Positions 20,035 to 31,410 of a stretch of DNA of 64,000 bases are shown in pieces. The DNA comes from Sphingomonas sp. 67-36. GTDB taxonomy: Bacteria; Pseudomonadota; Alphaproteobacteria; Sphingomonadales; Sphingomonadaceae. Each line of letters opens with the position of its first letter. The first letter of the stretch is position 1. The notes under the pieces are model-generated. The model was given only the letters and a program-made list of their open reading frames with translations, was not told where the DNA came from and did not search any database. The DNA lies in assembly GCA_001897375.1 (NCBI GenBank), contig MKSU01000005.1, positions 1 through 64,000 of the forward strand, in the 5' to 3' direction. Position numbers and translations under genes: made by a program.

Positions 20035-21053
20035 AGGCCAGCGAGACGCGGATCAAGACGGCGCTCGATCGGCCTCCGGCGGATATCCGGCTCTATCTGC
20101 TCTACGGACCCGACGAATCCGGCGCGATGGCGCTGGCGGAGCGGCTCGGCCGCGCGATGGGGCCGGAGGCGGAACGGGTCGATCTCGACGGTGCGGCGCT
20201 GAAATCGGACACGGCGCGGCTGGCGGATGAGGCGGCCTCGCTCTCGCTGTTCGGCGACGCGCGCTATATCCGCGTGACGGGGGCAGGGGACGAATCGACC
20301 ACCGCGGTCGAGGCGCTGCTCGCGGCGGAACGCGCCGGCAATCCCGTGGTGATGATCGCGCCGTCCGCGAAGGCGACCAGCCGGCTCGTCAAGCGCGCGC
20401 TGGAGGCGGATTCGGCGCTCGCCACCGCGTGTTACGTCCCGGTCGGCGAGGGGGCGGAGGCGCTGGCGGCGCAGCTCGCGCGCGAGCATGGCCTGCGCGC
20501 GATGGGCGGCGCGGCGCGGCGGCTGGTGCAGGCGACCGGCGGCGATCGCGCGGTGATGGCGCGGGAGCTGGAGAAGCTGGCGCTTTATCTCGACGCCGCG
20601 CCCGATCGGCCGCAGCAACTGGACGACGATGCGCTCGACGCGGTCGGCGCCGATCTCGGCGAGGCGGAGATGTCCGAGATCGTCGAGGCGGTGATCGCCG
20701 GGCGCAGCGCCGAGCTTGGCGCCGCGCTACGCCGGATGAGCGAGGCGGGCGGCTCGCCGATCCCGTGGCTCCGCCAGCTCGCCCGTCGGCTGGGGGCACT
20801 GGCCGAGATGCGCGCCGACGTCGCGGCGGGGGGCGACGTGGCTTCGGTCGTCAAGCGCCACCGCGTGTTCTTCCGCGAGGAAGCCGCCACCGCCGCCGCG
20901 TTGCGCCGGTGGACACCGGAGGCGCTGGTCGAGGCGCAGCGCCGCGTGCGTCAGGTCGAGCGGTCGTTGGTGGCGAGCGGGACGGCCGGCAACGTGCTGG
21001 CCGATCAGGCGATGCTCGGCATGGCGGAGCGCGCCCGGCGGCTGGGGCGCTGA
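20031..21053 (+). CDS. holA: DNA polymerase III delta subunit
   Basis: A 340-residue delta subunit of the clamp loader that opens the beta clamp. It has the DNA_pol3_delta pattern: YLLYGPDESGAMALAERL near residue 22, LFGDARYIRVTGAG, then a helical collar with VFFREEAATAAALRRW and the C-terminal DQAMLGMAERAR. The ATG overlaps the lptE stop. It converges with parB, whose stop is 4 bases away. Confidence 0.9.
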   Translation: MKASETRIKTALDRPPADIRLYLLYGPDESGAMALAERLGRAMGPEAERVDLDGAALKSDTARLADEAASLSLFGDARYIRVTGAGDESTTAVEALLAAERAGNPVVMIAPSAKATSRLVKRALEADSALATACYVPVGEGAEALAAQLAREHGLRAMGGAARRLVQATGGDRAVMARELEKLALYLDAAPDRPQQLDDDALDAVGADLGEAEMSEIVEAVIAGRSAELGAALRRMSEAGGSPIPWLRQLARRLGALAEMRADVAAGGDVASVVKRHRVFFREEAATAAALRRWTPEALVEAQRRVRQVERSLVASGTAGNVLADQAMLGMAERARRLGR

Positions 21054-21057
21054 CCGC

Positions 21058-21945
21058 TCAGATCCGCTCGCCGCTCAGCCGCTGGCACACCATGTCGAGT
21101 TGGTCGAGCGTCGAATAATCGAGCGTGATCGATCCGCCGCGCTCGCCATGGGCGATCCGCACGTTCAACCCGAGCAGGTCGGACAATTGGCGTTGCAGCG
21201 CCGCGATGTCGGCATCATGGGCGTAGTTTCCGCCGCCTTTGCCGCCGCGCGACTGGGTGGGCTTGGCCGAGCTTGCGAGCTTTTCGGTCTGGCGGACCGA
21301 CAGGCCCTTCTCGATCACCTCCTGCGCCAGCGCGGCCGGATCGGGTGCGCCGATCAGCGCGCGGGCATGGCCCATCGACAGCTTGCCATCGACCACCAGG
21401 GCCTGAACGTCACCCGGAAGATCAAGCAATCTCAACAGGTTGGCGATATGACTGCGCGATTTGTGGACGATCCGCGCGAGCGCTTCCTGGGTATGGCCGA
21501 ATTCTTCCGCCAGCCGGTGATAGGCTTCCGCTTCCTCGATCGCGTTGAGGTCCTGGCGCTGGATATTCTCCAGCAGCGCGATCTGGAGCGTGTCGCTGTC
21601 GCTATAGTCGCGGACGACGACCGGCACCTCGTGCAGCCGCGCGCGCTGCGCCGCACGCCAGCGCCGCTCGCCCGCGACGATCTGATAATCGTGGCCGTGT
21701 GGGCGGACGATGATCGGCTGGATCACGCCGCGCTCGGCGATCGATGCGGCCAATTCGGCCAACGCGGCTTCATCGAATTGCCGGCGCGGCTGACCGGGAT
21801 GCGGCGCGATCGAGCTGACCGGGATCATCCGCACGCCGGTCGCGCTATGTCCCTCGGCTGCGGTTTCCGCCTCGTCGCGGGCGAAATCGCCCAGCAGCGC
21901 GTTGAGTCCGCGACCAAGGCCGGGGCGGGGGCGGCGGTCGGTCAT
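21058..21945 (-). CDS. parB: Chromosome-partitioning protein ParB
   Basis: A 295-residue ParB CTPase/DNA-binding protein that loads at parS and spreads. The N-terminal domain has IAPHPGQPRRQFDEAALAEL and the CTP-binding GERRWRA box near residue 95. The central HTH is in HTQEALARIVHKSRSHIANLLRLL near residue 160, and the C-terminus is a dimerisation helix. Its start overlaps the parA stop (ATGA). Two parS-like sites occur in the same gene cluster, at 22779 and 25037. Confidence 0.96.
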   Translation of the reverse strand: MTDRRPRPGLGRGLNALLGDFARDEAETAAEGHSATGVRMIPVSSIAPHPGQPRRQFDEAALAELAASIAERGVIQPIIVRPHGHDYQIVAGERRWRAAQRARLHEVPVVVRDYSDSDTLQIALLENIQRQDLNAIEEAEAYHRLAEEFGHTQEALARIVHKSRSHIANLLRLLDLPGDVQALVVDGKLSMGHARALIGAPDPAALAQEVIEKGLSVRQTEKLASSAKPTQSRGGKGGGNYAHDADIAALQRQLSDLLGLNVRIAHGERGGSITLDYSTLDQLDMVCQRLSGERI

Positions 21946-22724
21946 GCGGCGGCCTCTTTCATGCGCGGAAGCCGCGCGATCAATTCCCGGGCGAGGGCGA
22001 TATAGGCTTCCGATCCGCTGCAGCGATGGTCGTAGATCAGCGCGGGCAGGCCGTGGCTTGGTGCTTCCGACAGGCGGACGTTGCGCGGGATCACCGTGTC
22101 GAACACCACGCGGCCCAGTACCGCGCGAACGTCGGTCGCGACCTGCTCGGTCAGCCGGTTGCGGCGATCGTACATCGTCAGCGCAACGCCCATGATCGAC
22201 AGCGAGGGATTGAAGCGCGCGCGAATCCGCTCGACCGTGCTGAGCAACTGGCTAAGCCCCTCCAGCGCGAAGAATTCGCATTGCAGCGGCACGAGCAATG
22301 AATCCGCCGCGACCATCGCATTGATCGTCAGCAGGCCGAGCGACGGCGGGCAGTCGATCAGCACGATATCCCAACGCGGCGCGCACGCCTCGATCGCGCG
22401 GAGCAGGCGGTGGGTACGTGCCTCAAGCTCGACCAGCTCGATCTCGGCGCCGGAAAGATCGACCGTCGCTGGCAAAATCTCCAGCCTCGGGATGCCGGAG
22501 GCGACCACGCCATCATCGATCGGCGTTCCGTCCACCAGCACATGATAACTCGATACGCTCCGCGCGGCTTGCCCGATACCAAGCCCGGTCGAGGCGTTGC
22601 CCTGTGGATCCAGGTCGATCAGCAACACGCGCTTGCCAGTGGCGGCGAGCGCCGTGGCGAGGTTGATCGCGCTGGTCGTCTTGCCGACGCCGCCTTTCTG
22701 GTTGGCGACCGCGATACAGATCAT
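21942..22724 (-). CDS. parA: Chromosome-partitioning ATPase ParA
   Basis: A 260-residue ParA/Soj ATPase with the deviant Walker A KGGVGKTTSAINLATALA (residues about 10-27), IDLDPQGNASTGLG, and IDCPPSLGLLTINAM. It forms ATP-dependent gradients on the nucleoid to pull ParB-parS. No N-terminal HTH is present, so it is chromosomal type. The gene overlaps rsmG upstream and parB downstream by four bases each, giving a coupled rsmG-parA-parB unit. Confidence 0.97.
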   Translation of the reverse strand: MICIAVANQKGGVGKTTSAINLATALAATGKRVLLIDLDPQGNASTGLGIGQAARSVSSYHVLVDGTPIDDGVVASGIPRLEILPATVDLSGAEIELVELEARTHRLLRAIEACAPRWDIVLIDCPPSLGLLTINAMVAADSLLVPLQCEFFALEGLSQLLSTVERIRARFNPSLSIMGVALTMYDRRNRLTEQVATDVRAVLGRVVFDTVIPRNVRLSEAPSHGLPALIYDHRCSGSEAYIALARELIARLPRMKEAAA

Positions 22725-23335
22725 CGGATGCGAACCTTTTCTGCGATGAGAATCCCCGATTCCGCGTCGGTGATGCTTGGTTCCACGTGGAACAATCCGT
22801 GCCAGCCCCGGGGCGTGCTTTCAAGCTCGGCGTGCGCGGAACGGCCACGCGGCAGGATATAACGTGTGGATATGTCGGCGACATGGCGGGTCGCGCGCAA
22901 TAGCTCGTCCACCGGGGCGACGGCGCGGGCGCTGATAATGCGCTGCGGCTCGATCGAAATCGTTTCGACCTTGGCCAGCAGCACGGTAGCTTTGGGGGAG
23001 TCGGCAAGCGCCTCGCGAAGGAAGTCGACGCGGCGGCGACGCGGCTCGACCAATGTGACCTGTGCGGTCGTGAGCAGCGCAACCACCACGCCGGGGAACC
23101 CCGCGCCCGATCCGATATCGAGCCAGCGCGTCGCCGCGTCGACTGTTCCGGCGAGTGGAATGAGTTGGGCGGAATCGAGGATGTGCCGCGACCAGATCGA
23201 GTCGAGCGTCGAGCGCGCGACGAGATTCTGGTGCTCGCTCTCTCGCCCCACCTGATCCGCGAAGCGCGCGACACGGGTCGTGGCGTCCGGGCCGAAGCGT
23301 CGTTCGATCCACGCTCTTGCCTCCGCTTCGGTCAT
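22721..23335 (-). CDS. rsmG: 16S rRNA (guanine-N7) methyltransferase RsmG
   Basis: A 204-residue SAM-dependent methyltransferase (GidB) modifying G527 of 16S rRNA, loss of which causes low-level streptomycin resistance in other bacteria. The SAM loop is [17 protein letters not shown] near residue 68, and [20 protein letters not shown] precedes it. The ATG overlapping the mnmG stop was chosen; an in-frame start 24 bases upstream is possible. The segment encoding FHVEP near its 3' end contains a parS-like palindrome. Confidence 0.94.
   Translation of the reverse strand: MTEAEARAWIERRFGPDATTRVARFADQVGRESEHQNLVARSTLDSIWSRHILDSAQLIPLAGTVDAATRWLDIGSGAGFPGVVVALLTTAQVTLVEPRRRRVDFLREALADSPKATVLLAKVETISIEPQRIISARAVAPVDELLRATRHVADISTRYILPRGRSAHAELESTPRGWHGLFHVEPSITDAESGILIAEKVRIR
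22779..22794. promoter_or_regulatory. parS: parS-like site inside rsmG
   Basis: GGTTCCACGTGGAACA matches the general parS consensus TGTTTCACGTGAAACA at 13 of 16 positions, and its inner 14 bases GTTCCACGTGGAAC are a perfect palindrome. It encodes part of Phe-His-Val-Glu in rsmG, directly upstream of parA. A protein-coding constraint does not explain the palindrome. ParB binding is inferred. Confidence 0.8.
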
Positions 23336-25053
23336 CCGCCCGCCCTCGCATGGAGCCACAGCGCGGTAAGAGCGGCCGGGGTAACCCCCCGCACCCGCGA
23401 GGCCTCGTCCAGCGTCAGGGGATTAGCGAGGCGGAGCCGCTCGCGCATCTCGTTCGACAGTCCGTTGACCGTCGCGAGCGCCTCGCCGCCAGGCACGGCG
23501 ATCGTCGCATCGCGACGCATCCGGGCGATCTCGTCCGATTGTCGTTCGAGATAGGGAGCGTAACGCGCATCCTCCTCGGCCTCCCGCAACAGATCTGGAT
23601 CGATGCCGTCCAGCGCCCCGCGCGCGATCGCCTCGCGTTGCGCATTCCGCTGCGCCACATGGCTCCGCCGCGCTTCGCTCATCAATCCATGCGCCTCGGC
23701 GATCGCCGACAGCCGCGTCTCGGCGTTGTCGGCGCGCAGGGCAAGGCGATATTCCGCGCGCGCGGTGAGCATCCGATAGGGTTCGGTGACACCTTGAAGC
23801 ACCAGATCGTCGATCATCACCGCGAGATAGCTCGTCGCCCGATCAAGCGTCAGCGATGCGAGATCGAGCGCATGGGCCGCCGCATTGGCGCCGGCGACTA
23901 GGCCCTGCGCGGCTGCTTCCTCATAACCGGTCGTGCCGTTGATCTGTCCGGCAAGGAACAGGCCCGGTAACGCGCCAAGCGCCAACCGATGATCGAGCGC
24001 ACGCGGATCGACATGGTCATATTCCACCGCATAGCCGGGAGTGACGATCGTCACATCGGCAAGGCCGGGGATTGATCGCACCATTGCCGCCTGCGCATCC
24101 GCCGGCAGCGAGGTCGAGATGCCATTCGGATAGACGAGCGGGTCATCCAGCCCCTCGGGCTCGAGGAAGATCTGGTGGCCGTCGCGATCGCCGAAGCGGC
24201 GGATCTTGTCCTCGATCGACGGGCAATAGCGCGGCCCGCCTGCCTCGATCGCGCCGGTGTGGAGTGGCGAGCGGTGGAGGTTGTCGCGGATGATCGCATG
24301 CGTTTCCGCAGTCGTCCGCGAAATCGCGCAAGCCAGTTGCGGCAGCGCGCGCGCGCGCGTCATCGGCGACATGGTCCATTCGTCCGCGTCGGATGGTTGC
24401 GGCGCGAGCATCGCCCAGTCGATCGTGCGCCCGTCGAGCCGGGGTGGCGTGCCGGTCTTGAGTCGTCGGATCGGCAGGTCGAGCGCGCGCAACTGCACGG
24501 CAAGCTCGATCGCGCCAGCTTCGCCGATCCGGCCGCCTTCGTGCTGTTCCTCGCCGCGGAAGATGCGGCCGCCGAGAAATGTGCCGGTTGCCAGTACCAC
24601 CGCCCGGCCATTGATCTCGCTGCCGTCGTAGAGCCTGATCCCAGCCACCTTGCCAGAGCGCAAGACGAGCGCGTTGACCTCGCCCTCGATGATCGACAGC
24701 CGCTCGTACGCTGCGAGCTGCGACTGGATCGACCGGGCGTAAAGGACGCGATCTGCCTGGATGCGTGGACCTTGGACCGCCAGCCCCTTGCTACGGTTGA
24801 GCATTCGATGGTGGATCGCGGCAGCGTCAGCGGCGCGCCCCATCAATCCATCAAGCGCATCAATCTCGCGGACCAGATGCCCCTTGCCCAGCCCGCCGAT
24901 CGAGGGGTTGCACGACATCGCCCCGATCCGGTCGCGGCGATGCGACAGCAGCGCGGTGCGCGCGCCCCGACGGGCCGCCGCTGCGGCAGCCTCGGTGCCG
25001 GCATGGCCGCCGCCAACCACGATTACGTCAAAGTCTTGTTCCACGTGAAACAT
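23332..25053 (-). CDS. mnmG: tRNA uridine-5-carboxymethylaminomethyl modification enzyme MnmG
   Basis: A 573-residue FAD-dependent enzyme that, with MnmE, modifies U34 of certain tRNAs. The FAD motif is [14 protein letters not shown] near residue 10, and [23 protein letters not shown] and ATGTFLGG follow. The family is usually about 620 residues; the missing stretch appears to lie in the C-terminal region between RNAQREA and [12 protein letters not shown]. The ATG at 25053 or an adjoining GTG at 25056 may start it; the GTG overlaps the mnmE stop. The first codons coincide with a parS site. Confidence 0.94.
   Translation of the reverse strand: MFHVEQDFDVIVVGGGHAGTEAAAAAARRGARTALLSHRRDRIGAMSCNPSIGGLGKGHLVREIDALDGLMGRAADAAAIHHRMLNRSKGLAVQGPRIQADRVLYARSIQSQLAAYERLSIIEGEVNALVLRSGKVAGIRLYDGSEINGRAVVLATGTFLGGRIFRGEEQHEGGRIGEAGAIELAVQLRALDLPIRRLKTGTPPRLDGRTIDWAMLAPQPSDADEWTMSPMTRARALPQLACAISRTTAETHAIIRDNLHRSPLHTGAIEAGGPRYCPSIEDKIRRFGDRDGHQIFLEPEGLDDPLVYPNGISTSLPADAQAAMVRSIPGLADVTIVTPGYAVEYDHVDPRALDHRLALGALPGLFLAGQINGTTGYEEAAAQGLVAGANAAAHALDLASLTLDRATSYLAVMIDDLVLQGVTEPYRMLTARAEYRLALRADNAETRLSAIAEAHGLMSEARRSHVAQRNAQREAIARGALDGIDPDLLREAEEDARYAPYLERQSDEIARMRRDATIAVPGGEALATVNGLSNEMRERLRLANPLTLDEASRVRGVTPAALTALWLHARAGG
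25037..25052. promoter_or_regulatory. parS: parS-like site at the 5' end of mnmG
   Basis: TGTTCCACGTGAAACA matches the parS consensus TGTTTCACGTGAAACA at 15 of 16 positions. It encodes Phe-His-Val-Glu-Gln at the mnmG N-terminus, the same peptide context as the other site in rsmG. It lies about 3 kb from parAB and 18 kb from the putative oriC. ParB binding is inferred. Confidence 0.88.
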
Positions 25054-26330
25054 CACTTCCCGATGCAGAAACGCGCGAACAGCGCGTCGAGCATCGTCTC
25101 GGTCGCATCCGCGCCGACGATGCCCGCTAATTGTTGCATCGCATAGCGCACTCCCTCGGCGCGCACTAACAGGTCGTCAGCCATTCCGTCTATTGCCACG
25201 AATGCGCGGGCGGCGATGACGGCGCTGCGTTGCTGTTCGCGCAGCGCGGCCCCGTCACTTGCCAAAAGCGGCGCAGCGCGTTGCTCGATGGCTTCCCACA
25301 AAAGGTCGATGCTGTGCAGATCATCACGAGATACCGGCAGGCGGCCGTTGGGTGCGGTGAGCCGTTCCGCGATATCGCAACGCGAATGCAGCGCCAGCAC
25401 CGGCCATTCGACGGGCGGCACTCCATCGTCGAGCCATAACACGATGTCGGCGGTATCGGCCGCCCGCCGCGCACGTTCGATGCCGATCCGCTCGACCGGA
25501 TCGTCGGTGTCGCTGGCGAGGCCGGCGGTATCAACCAGCGTGAAGAGGTGTCCGTTCCGCACGACGCGCGTTTCGAGCAGGTCGCGTGTCGTGCCGGCGA
25601 TCGGCGTCACGATCGCGGCGTCGCGCTCGATCATCGCGTTGAAAAGAGATGACTTACCGGCGTTGGGTGATCCGGCGAGAACGATCCGGCATCCCTCGCG
25701 CAAGCGCTCGACCGTCGGGCGCGCCAGGATGGCGTCGAGATCGTCCAGCCATGCGCGCGTCGCGGCGTCGAGCGCGGCCGCATCCGCCGGTTCGACATCA
25801 TCCTCATCGCTGAAGTCGATCATCGCCTCGATGCGCGCGGCGATCCCGGCCAACGTCGCGAGCCAGCGCGCGACGGCGCGGCTGACCTCGCCGTCGACGC
25901 TGGCGATCGCCGCGCGGCGCTGCGCCTCGGTTTCGGCCTCGAGCAGATCTGCCAGCCCTTGCGCTTGCGCGAGATCGATCCGCCCGTTCTCCAGCGCGCG
26001 CCGGGTGAACTCGCCCCCGCGCGCGCGGCGCAGGCCGGGTTGCGTCGCGAGTGTCTGTTCCACCGCCGCCACCGTCGCGATGCCGCCATGCAGATGGAAC
26101 TCGGCGAGATCCTCGCCGGTCGCGCTGTTCGGACCGGGGAACCACAATAGCAAGGCGTCGTCGAGCAAGGCGCCGTCAGCATCGCGCAGCCGGCGCAGTA
26201 CCGCGCGGCGCGGCTCGGGAAGCGCCCCCGCGAGCGCCTCGACCGCGCCGCGCGCGCGAGGGCCGCTCACCCGCAATACCGCGATCGCGGCGGGTGGCTG
26301 GCCGCTCGAAACGGCGAAGATCGTGTCCAT
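25053..26330 (-). CDS. mnmE: tRNA modification GTPase MnmE
   Basis: A 425-residue GTPase that acts with MnmG on tRNA wobble U34. The N-terminal folate-binding domain starts [23 protein letters not shown]. The G domain has [14 protein letters not shown] near residue 222, PIAGTTRD, and DTAG. The C-terminal FCIGK provides the conserved Cys. The chosen ATG follows the small upstream gene with a TGATG overlap. It is co-directional with mnmG. Confidence 0.96.
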   Translation of the reverse strand: MDTIFAVSSGQPPAAIAVLRVSGPRARGAVEALAGALPEPRRAVLRRLRDADGALLDDALLLWFPGPNSATGEDLAEFHLHGGIATVAAVEQTLATQPGLRRARGGEFTRRALENGRIDLAQAQGLADLLEAETEAQRRAAIASVDGEVSRAVARWLATLAGIAARIEAMIDFSDEDDVEPADAAALDAATRAWLDDLDAILARPTVERLREGCRIVLAGSPNAGKSSLFNAMIERDAAIVTPIAGTTRDLLETRVVRNGHLFTLVDTAGLASDTDDPVERIGIERARRAADTADIVLWLDDGVPPVEWPVLALHSRCDIAERLTAPNGRLPVSRDDLHSIDLLWEAIEQRAAPLLASDGAALREQQRSAVIAARAFVAIDGMADDLLVRAEGVRYAMQQLAGIVGADATETMLDALFARFCIGK

Positions 26331-26563
26331 CAGCCGCCGGGTTTGGTTCCCGCCTCGAACAGGCGCTGCCAGAAGGAAAGGCCGGCCTCGCCCATCGGCG
26401 CCCAGTTCTTGATCATGCTCTCGAACATCTCGGGCCGCAGCCCGCCGCTGATCGTCTCGCGCATCTTGGCGATATATGCTTCGTGAATCGGGCTGAGATC
26501 GGGCAGGCCCATCAGGCGCCGCGCTTCCTCCGGCGTGCAATCCACTTCGACATTCACTTTCAT
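26330..26563 (-). CDS. DUF6489-like small protein
   Basis: A 77-residue protein of unknown function, similar in pattern to small sphingomonad proteins of the DUF6489 type: MKVNVEVDCTPEEARRLMGLPD followed by a helix with HEAYIAKMRETI and a C-terminal amphipathic NWAPMGEAGLSFWQRLFEAG. No enzyme motif or membrane segment is visible. GGAG lies upstream of the ATG, and its TGA overlaps the mnmE ATG, so it is first in the coupled mnmE-mnmG-rsmG-parA-parB series. The family label is from memory. Confidence 0.72.
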   Translation of the reverse strand: MKVNVEVDCTPEEARRLMGLPDLSPIHEAYIAKMRETISGGLRPEMFESMIKNWAPMGEAGLSFWQRLFEAGTKPGG

Positions 26564-26613
26564 CCAGAGCACTCCTTGAGCCGCGCGGCCGGGCGGGATA
26601 GCCTTTGATCGAG

Positions 26614-27081
26614 ATGTATGCCCGCGATTCCGCCATCCTAGCAACGCCCATCGGCCGCATCCTGATCGAAGGAGGCGAGACCGTGACCAGAATCATGATC
26701 GGCGGCGTCGATGAAGCGGCGCGGCGCGGGGGCGGCGAGGCTGTCCGTGCGGCGTTGGAGCAACTGGAAGCCTATTTCGCCGGCGAACGCCGCGATTTCG
26801 ATCTGCCGCTCGCGCCCTCCACCACGCCGCGCGGGGAGGTGCTGCGCGCCGCGATAGTGTCGGTTGGCTATGGCGACACCGCTAGCTACGGCGAGGTCGC
26901 GCGGACGATCGGGTCGAGTCCGCGCGCGCTCGGCCAGGCGTGCCGGCGCAATCCGTTTCCGATCGTCATTCCCTGTCACCGCGTCACCGGCGGCACGGGC
27001 CATTATTCGGCCGGGGAGGGACTACCGACCAAGAATTGGCTGCTGAACCACGAACGACATTGGAGCATGAGTGATGGGTGA
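26614..27081 (+). CDS. ogt: Methylated-DNA-protein cysteine methyltransferase
   Basis: A 155-residue O6-alkylguanine-DNA alkyltransferase. The acceptor Cys is in PFPIVIPCHRVTGG near residue 123; ASYGEVARTIGSSPRALGQACRRNP gives the DNA-binding helix and Arg finger. It lacks the Ada N-terminal zinc domain, so it is Ogt-type. A separate full-length Ada lies at 54294-55334. Its 3' end overlaps the next gene by 8 bases. I took the ATG at 26614 over an upstream TTG. Confidence 0.9.
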   Translation: MYARDSAILATPIGRILIEGGETVTRIMIGGVDEAARRGGGEAVRAALEQLEAYFAGERRDFDLPLAPSTTPRGEVLRAAIVSVGYGDTASYGEVARTIGSSPRALGQACRRNPFPIVIPCHRVTGGTGHYSAGEGLPTKNWLLNHERHWSMSDG

Positions 27082-27775
27082 AATGATCGACGTCGAAACG
27101 CTGGATCACGACGGGCATTTCGGCGCCTATGTCGCGCGGCCGGCGGGAACGCCGACCGCCGCGATCGTGGTGATCCAGGAAGTGTTCGGCGTGAACAAGG
27201 GCATCCGCCGCAAATGTGACCGGTTGGCCGAGCAGGGCTATCTCGCGATTGCGCCGGACCTGTTCTGGCGGCTGGAGCCGAGGATCGAGCTTGATCCGGA
27301 CGTTCCAGCCGAGATGCAGCGCGGGCTCGACCTGTTCGGGCAGTTCGATCAGGATGCCGGAATCAAGGATATTGAGGCATCGATCCGCAAGGCGCGCGCG
27401 CTGCTCGGCAATGGCGGGAAAGTGGGCTGCGTCGGCTATTGCCTCGGCGGCCGGCTGGCGTTCATGACCGCATGCCGCACCGATATCGACGCCTCGGTCG
27501 GTTATTATGGCGTGGGGATCGACGGGCTGCTCGGCGAGAAACATGCGATCGCCCGCCCGGTGATGCTCCACGTCGCCGGCGAGGATGGTTTCGTCGACAA
27601 GGCAACGCAGCGGCGGATGCACGAGGGGCTGGACGATCATCCGCGCGTGACGATCCACGATTATCCGGGCGAGGACCACGGCTTCGCCACCGAGATGGGC
27701 AATCGCCGTTCCGAGAAGGCCGCCGATCTCGCGGATGAGCGGACGGCGGCCTTCTTCAAGGAAAATCTGGCTTAA
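27074..27775 (+). CDS. Dienelactone hydrolase family protein (paralogue 1)
   Basis: A 233-residue alpha/beta hydrolase. The nucleophile is a Cys in the elbow GCVGYCLGGRLAF near residue 118, with Asp in AGEDGFVDK and His in GEDHGFATEM, the Cys-His-Asp triad of dienelactone hydrolases. PTAAIVVIQEVFGVN and YLAIAPDLF are typical of the family. Substrate is unknown; many such enzymes are general esterases. It overlaps the alkyltransferase gene. A second paralogue is at 52770-53444. Confidence 0.88.
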   Translation: MGEMIDVETLDHDGHFGAYVARPAGTPTAAIVVIQEVFGVNKGIRRKCDRLAEQGYLAIAPDLFWRLEPRIELDPDVPAEMQRGLDLFGQFDQDAGIKDIEASIRKARALLGNGGKVGCVGYCLGGRLAFMTACRTDIDASVGYYGVGIDGLLGEKHAIARPVMLHVAGEDGFVDKATQRRMHEGLDDHPRVTIHDYPGEDHGFATEMGNRRSEKAADLADERTAAFFKENLA

Positions 27776-27784
27776 TACAATCGC

Positions 27785-30067
<2,283 letters not shown>

Positions 30068-30185
30068 TGCCCTGAATCCCCCGACGATTTGTTGAAATTT
30101 GCCCGGTGGAATCATCTGCCTCGTCGAGTCCCGCGTCAAGACGGCGCGATTGTCGGCGCGCCGGATCGGGGATAGAGCGTGGCGG

Positions 30186-31400
30186 ATGGATCACGCTGAT
30201 GTTCTCATCCTCGGCGGCGGGCTGGTCGGCGCGACGCTGGCGCTCGCGCTGGATCGCCACGGCCTGCGCACGATCGTCGTCGATCCCGCCGACCCCGCGA
30301 TCATCCTTTCCGCCGGCTTCGACGGCCGCGCCTCGGCGATCGCCAGCGCCAGCCACCGGATGCTGGAGGCGATCGGCGTGGGGGAGGGGCTGGCCGGGCA
30401 TGGCTGCGAGATCCGCCATATCCGCGTGAGCGACGGCCTCGCGCCCGGGAAGCTCGATTTCATTCCCGATCCCGACGACGGCGCGCTGGGGACGATGTAC
30501 GAGAACCGGCGCATGCGGCTGGCGCTGGGCGAGGCGCTGAAGACCTCCGGCGTCGATCTCAGGATGAAGACCCGCGCGATCGAGGTGGAGCGCGGCCCGC
30601 GCGGCGTCACCGCGACGCTCTCCTCGGGGGAGACGGTGGGCGCTTCGTTGCTGGTCGCGGCGGAAGGGCGCAATTCGCCGACCCGCATGGCGGCGGGAAT
30701 CGACGTGGCGCAATGGCGTTACGATCACACCGCGATCATCTCGGCGTTCCACCACGCGCGGTCGCACGAGGATACCGCCTACGAGATATTCTATCCCGCC
30801 GGCCCGTTCGCGCTGCTGCCGCTGGTCGATGACGAGATCGGGCATCGCTCGGCGATCGTCTGGACGGTGAAGGGGGCGGATGCGCCCGCCATGCTCAAGC
30901 TCGGCGACCGCGCCTTCCTGGCGGAGGCGGACAAGCGCATGGGCGGCTTCCTCGGGGCGCTGTCGGACGCGAGCGCGCGATCGAGCTATCCGCTCGGCTT
31001 CCACCATGCCGCGACGATCACGGCGGAGCGGCTGGCGCTGGTCGGCGACGCGGCGCACGGCATCCATCCGATCGCCGGGCAGGGGCTGAACCTCGGCTTC
31101 CGCGATGTCGCGGCGCTGGTCGAGGTGCTGGTCGAGGGACGGCGGCTGGGGCTGGAGGCGGGCGATGCGCAATTGCTCGACCGCTACCAGCGCTGGCGCA
31201 GCCTCGACACGCTGATGGTGGCGGGCGCGACCGACGCGTTGACCCGGCTGTTCGGCATCCCCGGACGCGCGGCGAGCGCGGTGCGGCGCTTCGGCATCTC
31301 GGCGGTCGATCGCATCGCGCCGCTGAAGGCGCGCTTCATGGCCGAGGCGCGGGGCGAAAGCGGGGCGCTGCCCAAGCTGTTGCAGGGACTGACGGTCTAG
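30186..31400 (+). CDS. UbiH/UbiF-family FAD-dependent hydroxylase
   Basis: A 404-residue flavoprotein monooxygenase of the UbiH/UbiF/VisC/COQ6 family of ubiquinone biosynthesis. The dinucleotide-binding fold is DVLILGGGLVGATLALAL (residues 5-22), the second motif is LVAAEGRNSPTR, and the C-terminal GDAAHGIHPIAGQGLNLGFRD contacts FAD. Which ring position it hydroxylates is not decided by sequence. It diverges from ftsK over about 120 bases. Confidence 0.88.
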   Translation: MDHADVLILGGGLVGATLALALDRHGLRTIVVDPADPAIILSAGFDGRASAIASASHRMLEAIGVGEGLAGHGCEIRHIRVSDGLAPGKLDFIPDPDDGALGTMYENRRMRLALGEALKTSGVDLRMKTRAIEVERGPRGVTATLSSGETVGASLLVAAEGRNSPTRMAAGIDVAQWRYDHTAIISAFHHARSHEDTAYEIFYPAGPFALLPLVDDEIGHRSAIVWTVKGADAPAMLKLGDRAFLAEADKRMGGFLGALSDASARSSYPLGFHHAATITAERLALVGDAAHGIHPIAGQGLNLGFRDVAALVEVLVEGRRLGLEAGDAQLLDRYQRWRSLDTLMVAGATDALTRLFGIPGRAASAVRRFGISAVDRIAPLKARFMAEARGESGALPKLLQGLTV

Positions 31401-31410
31401 GAGAGGAGCC

